Origin: CAZMCT01 sp964564785
Lineage (GTDB): Bacteria; Planctomycetota; Phycisphaerae; UBA1845; Fen-1342
Assembly: GCA_964564785.1 (NCBI GenBank)
Contig: CAZMCT010000152.1
Span: 1 to 7,359 of the forward strand
Length of the DNA: 7,359 nt
Direction of reading: 5' to 3'
Shown: piece after piece, positions 1 through 5,331 of the stretch
How positions within the stretch are numbered: the stretch's first letter is position 1
How the letters are laid out: every line of letters begins with the position of its first letter
Notes under the pieces: generated by a model
What the model saw: only the letters and a program-made list of their open reading frames with translations
Databases searched by the model: none
What the model was told of the DNA's origin: nothing
Program-made: the position numbers and the translations under genes

Positions 1-354
1 GCCGCGATCGGGGCCGCCTCGCTGGCCGACTTCCGCCTGCTCTGTGACATCGTGGCCGACCTGACCGCCCGTGCCCCCCATCCGCAGACCGGCGGCGTGT
101 GGCTCAACGTCGGCTCGGCCGTCGTCCTGCCCGAGGTGTTCCTCAAGGCCGTCTCGGTGGCCCGCAACCTGGGCTATAGTCTGCACGGCATGCACACGGC
201 CAACCTGGACATGCTGCGGCACTACCGACCAACCCAGAATGTCCTGACACGCCCCGTCGCGCCCGGCTGCGGTCACTCTCTCGTCGGCCAGCACGAGCTG
301 CTGCTGCCCCTGCTGCGCCAGGCGCTGCTCGAGGCCTGGGAGACGTCTGCATGA
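1..354 (+). CDS. Conserved hypothetical protein, C-terminal part (5' end outside window)
   Basis: The frame is open from the first base, so this is the last 117 codons of a longer gene. An ATG at residue 66 and a GTG at codon 18 are internal; similarity of composition runs unbroken to the window edge. The visible part carries well-ordered, family-like motifs: ADFRLLCDIVADL, then GGVWLNVGSAVVLPEVFLKA, ARNLGY, ANLDMLRHYRP, and a tail with HSLVGQHELLLPLL. I recall similar LNVGSAVVLPEVFLKA segments in uncharacterised proteins of Planctomycetota and Deltaproteobacteria, but cannot name a family or a reaction. There is no membrane segment or export signal in the visible part, so a cytoplasmic protein is likely. 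The TGA stop overlaps the ATG of the next gene (ATGA), which implies translational coupling with the small membrane protein. Coding status is firm; function is unknown. Confidence 0.85.
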   Translation, partial: AAIGAASLADFRLLCDIVADLTARAPHPQTGGVWLNVGSAVVLPEVFLKAVSVARNLGYSLHGMHTANLDMLRHYRPTQNVLTRPVAPGCGHSLVGQHELLLPLLRQALLEAWETSA

Positions 355-797
355 GCACCGAGGTGAACAAGCCGACCGCGTCGCCCGCGAGCGAACCCCG
401 CCGCGCCAGCCCGATGACCGGCCAGCCCCGTGCAGCCCCGTTCACCGCCGAGCCCGCGCCGCATGCCGGCGAGCGCCCGACGGCCGCCGCGCCGCCCGGT
501 GCTCGGGCCGCGGACTTGGCGCCACTGGCGGAGTCGCTGCGGCGCGTCGAGCGTACGCTCGAGGAAATCCACGGCACGCTCGAGTCGGACACCCGCGCCC
601 GCCGCTACCGCGAGTTCTCGCTGGCGCGGCTGATCGGCACGATTCTCCAGACGTTCGCGGTGCTGCTGGTGATCTTCGCCCTCGCGGACTGGGCCTTCGA
701 CGCCCACCCCGTCCAGCAGCTCGTCAAGATCGCCTTCGCCGGCGTGCTCCAGCTCGGCGCCCTGACCGCGTTCCTGCTGGCCCGCGAGCGGACGTGA
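351..797 (+). CDS. Small membrane protein: Ala/Pro-rich N-terminus, coiled coil, two transmembrane helices
   Basis: The product is 148 residues. Residues 1-55 are a low-complexity Pro/Ala/Arg-rich tail with no signal peptide. Residues 56-89 form a charged amphipathic stretch (LAESLRRVERTLEEIHGTLE) that looks like a short coiled coil. Two hydrophobic helices follow, at about 94-113 and 124-144, joined by a short loop, and the chain ends in ARERT. This order suggests an inner-membrane protein with a long cytoplasmic N-terminal region, possibly oligomeric through the coiled coil. The start ATG overlaps the stop of the upstream gene by four bases, and GGGAG at 338-342 is a plausible ribosome binding site eight bases upstream. 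I recall similar small two-helix proteins in planctomycete genomes but know of no assigned function. It could serve as a membrane anchor or partner of the upstream protein; that rests on gene coupling alone. Confidence 0.8.
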   Translation: MSTEVNKPTASPASEPRRASPMTGQPRAAPFTAEPAPHAGERPTAAAPPGARAADLAPLAESLRRVERTLEEIHGTLESDTRARRYREFSLARLIGTILQTFAVLLVIFALADWAFDAHPVQQLVKIAFAGVLQLGALTAFLLARERT

Positions 798-925
798 CTC
801 CCCGCCGGGCAGACTCGCTCGCGAAACCCGCCGGCGTCTCCCGCAAGGTCGCAAAGCGGCCGCGCGCAGAAGTGCGGAGGGGTATCGCCGAGGAACTTTG
901 GATGATTGCGGGGGGCGGACCGCGG
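798..925. other. Convergent intergenic region
   Basis: The plus-strand pair ends on one side and the minus-strand STAS gene on the other. A six-base inverted repeat (CGCCGG at 803-808 with CCGGCG at 831-836) lies just past the plus-strand stop, but it has a loop of about 22 bases and no T-run, so I do not call it a terminator. No other gene or structure is evident. Confidence 0.5.
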
Positions 926-1261
926 CTACGACAGCCGGTTGCTGGCCTCCATCACCGTCGGCGCGATGTCGAAGAACCGGTCGAGCTGCGTGGTCTTCAT
1001 CACGCCCGCCACGAACGGCGTCAGGCCCGCCAGCACCACCCGCGCTTCCTGCACGTGCGCCTGCGCGGTCACCCGCACCAGGTCGTTCAGCGCCGTCGAG
1101 TTCAGGAACGGCACGCCCGAAAGATCAATTACGATCCGCGTCTGCGGCCCGCCGAACAGGTCCGTGATCGGATGGACGAAGTCATCTTCGGGGTCCCCCG
1201 ACAGCTCCCCGCTCAGCGTCACGATCTTGATCCCGCGCTCGTCGCGAATGTTCAGCTCCAT
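926..1261 (-). CDS. Single-domain STAS protein, anti-sigma factor antagonist-like
   Basis: The product is 111 residues, the usual size of a stand-alone STAS domain of the SpoIIAA/RsbV type. It shows the expected order: an N-terminal beta strand pair (IKIVTLSGELSG, residues 11-22), a central strand IVIDLSGVPFLNS (43-55), the helix after it (TALNDLVRVTAQAHV), a strand ARVVLAGL (73-80), and a C-terminal segment with TTQLDRFFDIAPT. In the family, a serine at the start of the central helix is phosphorylated by a partner kinase and controls binding to an anti-sigma factor. Ser55 occupies that place, in NST where many relatives have DS(T/S)G; the following glycine is absent (STAL). No anti-sigma kinase or PP2C phosphatase lies in the window, so the partner is unknown and the switch could control something other than a sigma factor. 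GAGG at 1267-1270 is a ribosome binding site five bases before the ATG. Confidence 0.9.
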   Translation of the reverse strand: MELNIRDERGIKIVTLSGELSGDPEDDFVHPITDLFGGPQTRIVIDLSGVPFLNSTALNDLVRVTAQAHVQEARVVLAGLTPFVAGVMKTTQLDRFFDIAPTVMEASNRLS

Positions 1262-1290
1262 GGCGCCCTCACATGACGGTTCGGGTAGGC

Positions 1291-1296
1291 ATTGTA
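1291..1296 (-). promoter_or_regulatory. Candidate -10 box of the STAS gene
   Basis: The minus strand reads GGGCGATACAATGCC here. TACAAT matches the bacterial -10 consensus at five of six positions and lies about 30 bases before the start codon. No good -35 box is found 16-18 bases upstream. The same hexamer in a similar G-rich setting precedes the oxidoreductase gene. Confidence 0.4.
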
Positions 1297-1388
1297 TCGC
1301 CCGTCGCCCCGCCCCGCAGCAGGCGCCACGCGCTAGCCGCGATTCCCTGACGGCCGGGTTGCGTTGTCACGGCCCCGCGTCCTTGCGG

Positions 1389-3008
1389 TCAGCCGCCACC
1401 CGCCAGCAGCGCCACGAACGGGTTGATATCCCCGAAATTCACCTGCCCGTCGCCGCTCACGTCCCCGTTCTGCATCGGGCAGTCCGGATATGCGGCCTGC
1501 CACGCCGGCGGGTTCGCCAGCAGCAGCACGAACGCGTTGATGTCGGCGAACCCCACCTGCCCGTCGCAGTTCGCGTCCCCCGGCAGCCCGGCCGGTCCGT
1601 AGAACGCCACCAGCGTGTGACCGCCGCCGGGATTCACGCCGAAGTCGCCCACCTGCACCCAGTACGTCGCACCACCGGTGGCCGCGAACACGATCTCGTC
1701 TTCGTCCGGCTGCTGCGGCAGCGAGTTCGCGCACGCCAGCTCCACCAGCGCATCGCAGTCCGCGCCCTCGTACAGCGCCACCAGCCCGTTGTATTCGTAC
1801 AGCGTCCGCAGCGTCATTTGCGTATCGGCCGGCGCCGTCCACCGCAGCCACACGTCGTTCTGCATGACCGTGGCCGTCTCGCTGTTGCACGAGCCGGCCG
1901 GCGGACTGGCCGTGGCCGTGTAATTGAACAGCCGGGCCGAGAACGGCACGCCCGGGACCTCGTACGCGGTCGCGCAGGTTTCGGGGTTGTAGGGGATTTG
2001 GATCGGGCACACGAACGGCCCGCAGTCCTGGTGGCGGTACCACGTGCCGCCCGCGCGATAGCACGCGCCCCAGTCCGTGTTGCCCGCGCACTCCATGCCC
2101 TGGCAGCACGCCCCCATGTCCACGTCGCACAGCTCGATCGCCAAGTCCAGCTCCGGTACGCAGCCCGGCGTCTCCCAGCCGTCCACAACGAGGCTGTATA
2201 CCCCCGGCGGCAGCCACAGACACTCCAGCACCCGCGGCTGGGCGTTCTCGTTGCGCTCCCGATCGATGCACACCGGCCCGTCCGGGCACTCTCCCGCCAG
2301 CGACAGCGACAGCGACGAGTACACGGTCCCGTGCGGATCCATCGTGATCTGCACGCCCACCTCCTCGCTGACCACGAGCTGATAGACCAGCTCCTCGGCG
2401 AAGTTGTACTCGCTCAGGCACGAGTCGTGGCGGTTGTGGAAGTCGTGCCGCCCGCACGTGTATTGCCCCGTCTCGTAGTACGGCAACTGGGCCGGAATCG
2501 CGATCACCAGCGGCAGGGCGCAACTGTCGCCCGGGACCAGCGGCGGCAGTTCCGAAATCGTCAGCGCGTAGTCGGTGCAGGTCGTGCCCGGCCCGCTGTC
2601 CACCATCAGGTAGTACACGCCCGGCTCGAGGTCGGCGTCCATCCGCAGCTCGGTCGTCGTCCCGGGAATGCCGCGCTCGACCGAGAGGCACACCGCTCCG
2701 CCCGGGCACGCCTCGGACAACGCCAGCCCCCCGTTCGTCGCCCCTTCCAGCCGCAGTTGCACCAGCAGCGCGGCCGTCACCTCCAGCCGGTAGATCACGT
2801 CCTCGCCCTGGTCGTGCTGCCCCAGACACGTGGCGCTGTAGTCGTTGCCGTGCCCGCAGGTCGTGCCGCTCGTCACGTACGGCAGTCCCGCCCCCGGCAG
2901 ACTGATGACCAGCGGCTGGCTACACGTATCTCCCGGCGCCCCGGCCGCCGGCGTCGCAGCCGACGCCACTGGTGTTGCGCACACGCACAGCAGCATCCAG
3001 GTTCTCAT
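1389..3008 (-). CDS. Secreted multidomain protein with PPC-like repeats, Cys module and dockerin-like C-terminus
   Basis: The product is 539 residues. Residues 1-17 form a short signal peptide, with likely cleavage after Ala-Ser-Ala. Residues 25-153 and 159-295 are two copies of one domain resembling the bacterial pre-peptidase C-terminal family. Both have PGD(T/S)C, PLVI, LPY...TCG, E.(V/L)(I/V)Y.L.V, CP.G.VC..(E/R)(R) and PGVY.L.VD. Residues 297-336 are a cysteine module (GACC, C307, C316, GGTW, C329, C334). Residues 341-470 are a third, diverged PPC-like domain with NDVWLRWTAP and ATYWVQVGDFG. Residues 477-536 hold two dockerin-like calcium loops. More than 20 cysteines suggest a disulfide-rich exported protein. 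No catalytic domain, transmembrane anchor or sorting tail is visible, so a structural, adhesive or carbohydrate-associated surface role is an inference. The start is firm: GGAGGT at 3015-3020 lies six bases before the ATG and the signal peptide begins there. Neighbours do not suggest a pathway. Confidence 0.92.
   Translation of the reverse strand: MRTWMLLCVCATPVASAATPAAGAPGDTCSQPLVISLPGAGLPYVTSGTTCGHGNDYSATCLGQHDQGEDVIYRLEVTAALLVQLRLEGATNGGLALSEACPGGAVCLSVERGIPGTTTELRMDADLEPGVYYLMVDSGPGTTCTDYALTISELPPLVPGDSCALPLVIAIPAQLPYYETGQYTCGRHDFHNRHDSCLSEYNFAEELVYQLVVSEEVGVQITMDPHGTVYSSLSLSLAGECPDGPVCIDRERNENAQPRVLECLWLPPGVYSLVVDGWETPGCVPELDLAIELCDVDMGACCQGMECAGNTDWGACYRAGGTWYRHQDCGPFVCPIQIPYNPETCATAYEVPGVPFSARLFNYTATASPPAGSCNSETATVMQNDVWLRWTAPADTQMTLRTLYEYNGLVALYEGADCDALVELACANSLPQQPDEDEIVFAATGGATYWVQVGDFGVNPGGGHTLVAFYGPAGLPGDANCDGQVGFADINAFVLLLANPPAWQAAYPDCPMQNGDVSGDGQVNFGDINPFVALLAGGG
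1422..1580 (-). repeat. Two dockerin-like calcium-binding loops in the secreted protein
   Basis: Loop A is GDANCDGQVGFADIN (residues 477-491) with Asp478, Asn480, Asp482 and Asp489 at positions 1, 3, 5 and 12. Loop B is GDVSGDGQVNFGDIN (515-529) with Asp516, Ser518, Asp520 and Asp527 in the same places. Each is followed by a matching helix (AFVLLLANP and PFVALLAGG). The spacing is that of the calcium loops of type I dockerins. The 23-residue linker carries Cys510, which could pair with Cys481. In cellulosomes such pairs bind cohesins; in planctomycetes they end many surface proteins, with no partner that I know of. Confidence 0.85.
2124..2936 (-). repeat. Tandem duplication of a PPC-like domain in the secreted protein
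   Basis: Residues 25-153 and 159-295 align with an offset that grows from 134 to 140 residues. Matching anchors are PGDTC/PGDSC, PLVIS/PLVIA, LPYVTSG/LPYYETG, VIYRLEV/LVYQLVV, CPGGAVC/CPDGPVC and PGVYYLMVD/PGVYSLVVD. This is an old protein-level duplication; no long identical DNA is seen between the copies. Confidence 0.85.
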
Positions 3009-3155
3009 CCGCGCACCTCCCGCGATGGACGCACGGGGAATGAATGGGCCGCGCCCCGCGCGCGGTCCGATAACAGGCTAACACCCCAAGCCACGCCTGC
3101 AATGGCCCATTCGGGTCAGCGGCCTGGAATGGCAAACCCCCGCGAACCGGGCCCG
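3009..3155. other. Intergenic region between peptide deformylase and the secreted-protein gene
   Basis: This 147-base stretch carries the strong ribosome binding site at 3015-3020. On the minus strand TGTTAT (3069-3074) is a four-of-six match to a -10 box, about 60 bases before the start, with no convincing -35 partner. The distance to the deformylase stop argues against tight coupling of the two genes. Confidence 0.4.
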
Positions 3156-3686
3156 CTACCGCACCGTGACCTTGTGCGTCTCTTCCAGCGCCCGCAACGT
3201 CTTGCGCGTGGCGATCCGGTCGCTGGGCCCCATGCGGTCGATGATCAGCACCCCGTTGAGGTGGTCGGTCTCGTGCTGCACGATTCGGGCGGGGACATCC
3301 TCGAGCTCGACCTCGAAGGGTTGCCCGTGGATGTCCTGGGCCGTCACGCGGCAGCGCTGTGCCCGCCGCACCTGCACGTTCACCCCCGGCAGCGACAGAC
3401 AGCCCTCCTCGGCCTCCGCCGACCCGCGCGGGTCGTGGATCGCCGGGTTCACGAACACCCGCACATCCTGCGGCTCGCCCGTGGGGTTCATCACGATCAC
3501 CCGGCGGTTCACCCCCACCTGCGGCGCCGCCAGCCCCACCCCCCGCCCCGTCTCCATCAGCGCCACCATCCGCTGCACCAGCGCGCTCAGCTCCGGCCCG
3601 AATTCGGAGATCGGCGCGGATTGCTTCCGCAGGCGCGGGTCCGGATAGTGAATGATGTACAGCCGCTCGGGGTCGATCTGCTGCAT
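3156..3686 (-). CDS. def: Peptide deformylase
   Basis: The enzyme removes the formyl group from the N-terminal methionine of new proteins at the ribosome exit. The product is 176 residues, a normal full length. All three hallmark motifs are intact: GVGLAAPQ (residues 49-56; GxGxAAxQ), EEGCLSLPG (93-101; EGCLS, with Cys96 a metal ligand) and QHETDHLNG (137-145; HExxH, with His138 and His142 as metal ligands and Glu139 catalytic). The N-terminal IIHYPDPRLRKQSAPI segment is also typical of the family. AAGGGA at 3691-3696 is a ribosome binding site four bases before the ATG. Methionyl-tRNA formyltransferase (fmt), often next to def, is not in the window. The gene is probably expressed alone, with a candidate -10 box at 3722-3727. 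Confidence 0.97.
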   Translation of the reverse strand: MQQIDPERLYIIHYPDPRLRKQSAPISEFGPELSALVQRMVALMETGRGVGLAAPQVGVNRRVIVMNPTGEPQDVRVFVNPAIHDPRGSAEAEEGCLSLPGVNVQVRRAQRCRVTAQDIHGQPFEVELEDVPARIVQHETDHLNGVLIIDRMGPSDRIATRKTLRALEETHKVTVR

Positions 3687-3721
3687 AGCTTCCCTTATCG
3701 TGCAGTCGCGCGTCTCCCCTC

Positions 3722-3727
3722 ATCATA
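3722..3727 (-). promoter_or_regulatory. Candidate -10 box of the peptide deformylase gene
   Basis: The minus strand reads GACTATGATGAG; TATGAT matches TATAAT at five of six positions, 35 bases before the def start codon. No clear -35 hexamer is seen at the usual spacing. The plus-strand TTGACA at 3745-3750 is in the wrong orientation for this gene. Confidence 0.35.
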
Positions 3728-3905
3728 GTCGCCGGCCGCAGGATTGACATTCGCGCCGTGCGGGCGTCCGACGCTTCCCCGGCCGCGACGACTTTTCTAG
3801 GACGACCTGCACGTCGCGCGCGGCGCGCCCCGCCCGCGGTTCGCCCCCTCCGCTCGCCCGTCGCCCGTCGCGACGCGCCACGCGCTCGATTCGCAACGCG
3901 CTCTT

Positions 3906-5003
3906 TCAGAAGCTCTGTCCCAGCACGAACGCCCGCGCCACCCGGCGGGCGATTTGCGCGTTGCCGAAAACCATCGGCAGCAGCAGTCCCAGGTCCGTGT
4001 TCGGCATCCGCAGGTACTCCGCCAGCGCTGCCCGCCAGCGGGCGCTGTACTGCGCCAGTTCGTCCTGCATGACGCTGCTTCCCAGGGCGTCGGCCGCCGT
4101 TTCCGCAGCCAACATGCCCGAGCGCAGAGCCGGGTACAGACCGTCTCCGCTGAAGGTCGACACGAACCCTCCCGCGTCGCCCGCCAGCAGGCTCCGCTTG
4201 CCCACGTGCGCGTCGAACTCCAGCGCAACGCCCGCCAGGCACGGTGTCTCCGTCGCGCTCCAGGGGCCCTCCGGAACCAGCCCCGCCCGCTGCGCCGCAT
4301 TCAAGACCGTCCCGAGTTGCGCCGTCGCCGGGACCGTCAGATCATGCGTCACCAGCCCCACGCGGATCTCCGAGTTCCGCCGCGCAATCATCGTCAGCCG
4401 CAGAGACCGCCCCGCTCCAATCACCACGTCCAGCCCCACCCCCGCGTTACGCGCCGGCAGCACCGCCCGCGCCGCCTGCCCCGCCGAGCCATTGCCCGTC
4501 GCCGCCGCCACCTTCGCCAGCCGCGCCGTCGCCGAACCCGCCCCGTCCGCAATCACCAGCACCGCCCCACAGATCTCCTCCCCATTTACCAAGCCGATCT
4601 CCGCCGCTCGTTCTCCCAGCCGCACACGCGCCAACTCGCACGGCCGCACGAGCACCGCGCCCGCCTGCTCGACGGCCCGCAGCAGCGCCGCGCTGAGACG
4701 CTCAGGTGCGACGAGCCAGCCGTGCAGCTCGGCCCCGTCCACCGCCACCTGCTCGGCCAGCTCACCCGACCACAGCCGCAGCCCCGAAAACGCCGTCCCC
4801 AGCGTCTCCACATCAACCCCCAGCTCGCGGCAGACGCGCCCCGCCGCCGGCCCGACCCAACCGCAACACGCCGCGGCGCGCGGTTTCGCCGCCTGCTCCA
4901 GCACCACCACTCGCAACCCGCGCCGGCAACCGGAGATCGCCGCCGCGCAGCCCGCCGGCCCGCCACCCGCCACCACCAGGTCGTATTCGCGCGCCCGAGC
5001 CAT
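3906..5003 (-). CDS. FAD-dependent oxidoreductase, geranylgeranyl reductase-like
   Basis: From the ATG at 5003 the product is 365 residues. Residues 7-36 are a Rossmann FAD-binding fold: YDLVVAGGGPAGCAAA with GxGxxG at 13-18 and Glu36 closing the second strand. ACCGWVGPAAGRV (44-57) stands where geranylgeranyl reductases carry a (P/V)CGG..SPRA motif. ADGAGS (152-157) is the DG motif, and LLAGDAGGFVSTFSGDGLYP (272-291) with ALRSGMLAAE is the second FAD-contact motif. The family reduces isoprenoid chains or oxidises or hydroxylates lipid-like and aromatic substrates; which applies here cannot be told. No transmembrane helix is evident. The frame is open 34 codons further upstream to 5105, but those residues are charged and not family-like, the Rossmann strand begins just after the 5003 start, and a candidate promoter (5051-5056) lies inside the extension. 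The ribosome binding site is weak (GAGA about nine bases upstream). Peptide deformylase lies 219 bases downstream. Confidence 0.85.
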   Translation of the reverse strand: MARAREYDLVVAGGGPAGCAAAISGCRRGLRVVVLEQAAKPRAAACCGWVGPAAGRVCRELGVDVETLGTAFSGLRLWSGELAEQVAVDGAELHGWLVAPERLSAALLRAVEQAGAVLVRPCELARVRLGERAAEIGLVNGEEICGAVLVIADGAGSATARLAKVAAATGNGSAGQAARAVLPARNAGVGLDVVIGAGRSLRLTMIARRNSEIRVGLVTHDLTVPATAQLGTVLNAAQRAGLVPEGPWSATETPCLAGVALEFDAHVGKRSLLAGDAGGFVSTFSGDGLYPALRSGMLAAETAADALGSSVMQDELAQYSARWRAALAEYLRMPNTDLGLLLPMVFGNAQIARRVARAFVLGQSF

Positions 5004-5050
5004 CACGCCAATCTCATTTCGTTCTTCCGCTGCGACTTCATCGCGGGGGG

Positions 5051-5056
5051 ATTGTA
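5051..5056 (-). promoter_or_regulatory. Candidate -10 box of the oxidoreductase gene
   Basis: The minus strand reads GGCGGGTACAATCCCC. TACAAT matches the -10 consensus at five of six positions, 47 bases before the ATG at 5003. The hexamer 17 bases upstream (ACCCGC) does not resemble a -35 box. The hexamer is identical to the one before the STAS gene. Confidence 0.4.
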
Positions 5057-5170
5057 CCCGCCGGCGGTGCGGCGCGGGTGGAGCGAATCCTCGTTCAGGC
5101 CGCACGGCCGGGTGAGAAAGCTGCCGCGGAGGTGACTTGGCAACAAAGTGACCCGGTGACCGCGGGTGCT

Positions 5171-5228
5171 GCTTCGGGCCCCGCGTGTGCCGCGTCGTTC
5201 ACGTGTCCCTCGCGTGCGCTTCGGGCCC
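5171..5228. repeat. Short direct repeat pair
   Basis: GCTTCGGGCCC occurs at 5171-5181 and 5218-5228. Both are preceded by a related CGCG(G)GTGC or CGCGTGC, so the likeness extends to about 18 bases with two gaps. It may be a decayed tandem duplication; no function is apparent. Confidence 0.5.
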
Positions 5229-5250
5229 GGATCAGGGGCGTTCCCGCGCG

Positions 5251-5300
5251 CCCGCGATCCCCCGTTCCCAAATCCCGGAGCCCGGATTCCGGATCGCGAA
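5251..5300. repeat. Degenerate GGGATT-like short tandem repeat
   Basis: On the minus strand successive segments read GATCCGGA, ATCCGGGC, TCCGGGAT, TTGGGAAC, GGGGGATC: an imperfect period of about eight bases. The reading frames across it are not conserved-looking. It resembles the GGGATTC-type intergenic repeats seen in several GC-rich genomes. Confidence 0.4.
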
Positions 5301-5311
5301 TGCCGCAGGCC

Positions 5312-5325
5312 GGATCAGTGGATCC
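5312..5325 (-). terminator. Weak hairpin just after the ABC exporter gene
   Basis: On the minus strand GGATC, a CACT loop and GATCC form a five-base-pair stem beginning seven bases after the exporter stop codon. It lacks a T-run, so it is at best a weak intrinsic terminator. Confidence 0.2.
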
Positions 5326-5331
5326 CCGCGC

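Larger units (their letters stand above)
5004..5331. other. Intergenic region between the ABC exporter and the oxidoreductase gene
   Basis: I find no credible gene in these 328 bases. Near the oxidoreductase it holds a candidate -10 box (5051-5056). Between 5140 and 5165 GTGAC occurs three times. An 11-base direct repeat, GCTTCGGGCCC, is at 5171-5181 and 5218-5228. From 5251 to 5300 there is a degenerate GGGATT-type repeat, and next to the exporter stop there is a small hairpin (5312-5325). Confidence 0.6.

Noticed and set aside
803..836. Inverted repeat CGCCGG/CCGGCG as a terminator of the plus-strand pair
   Set aside because: The stem is six bases with a loop of over 20 and no T-run; such pairs are expected by chance at this GC content.
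1333..2829. Long minus-strand frame overlapping the secreted-protein gene in another phase
   Set aside because: It is a Gly/Arg/Ala-rich shadow with no signal peptide or motif; the chosen frame has a signal peptide, repeats and a strong ribosome site.
906..3728. A 940-codon open frame on the plus strand running antisense to the STAS, secreted-protein and deformylase genes
   Set aside because: Its product is a His/Arg/Gln/Pro-rich sequence without family motifs, while the opposite strand encodes three proteins with clear domains. In GC-rich DNA the antisense of GC-biased third positions rarely contains stops.
3745..3750. TTGACA on the plus strand as a -35 box
   Set aside because: No plus-strand gene follows and no -10 box lies at the right distance; it is in the wrong orientation for the deformylase gene.
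5004..5105. N-terminal extension of the oxidoreductase to an ATG at 5105
   Set aside because: The 34 extra residues are Arg/Pro/Glu-rich, not typical before a Rossmann fold, and a candidate -10 box lies within them.
3954..5135. Two long plus-strand frames antisense to the oxidoreductase
   Set aside because: They give Arg/Ser/Pro/Gln-rich low-complexity products; the minus strand carries intact FAD-binding motifs over the same bases.
5146..5165. Repeated GTGAC words as an operator
   Set aside because: The copies are short, unevenly spaced and not symmetric, and no regulator gene is near.
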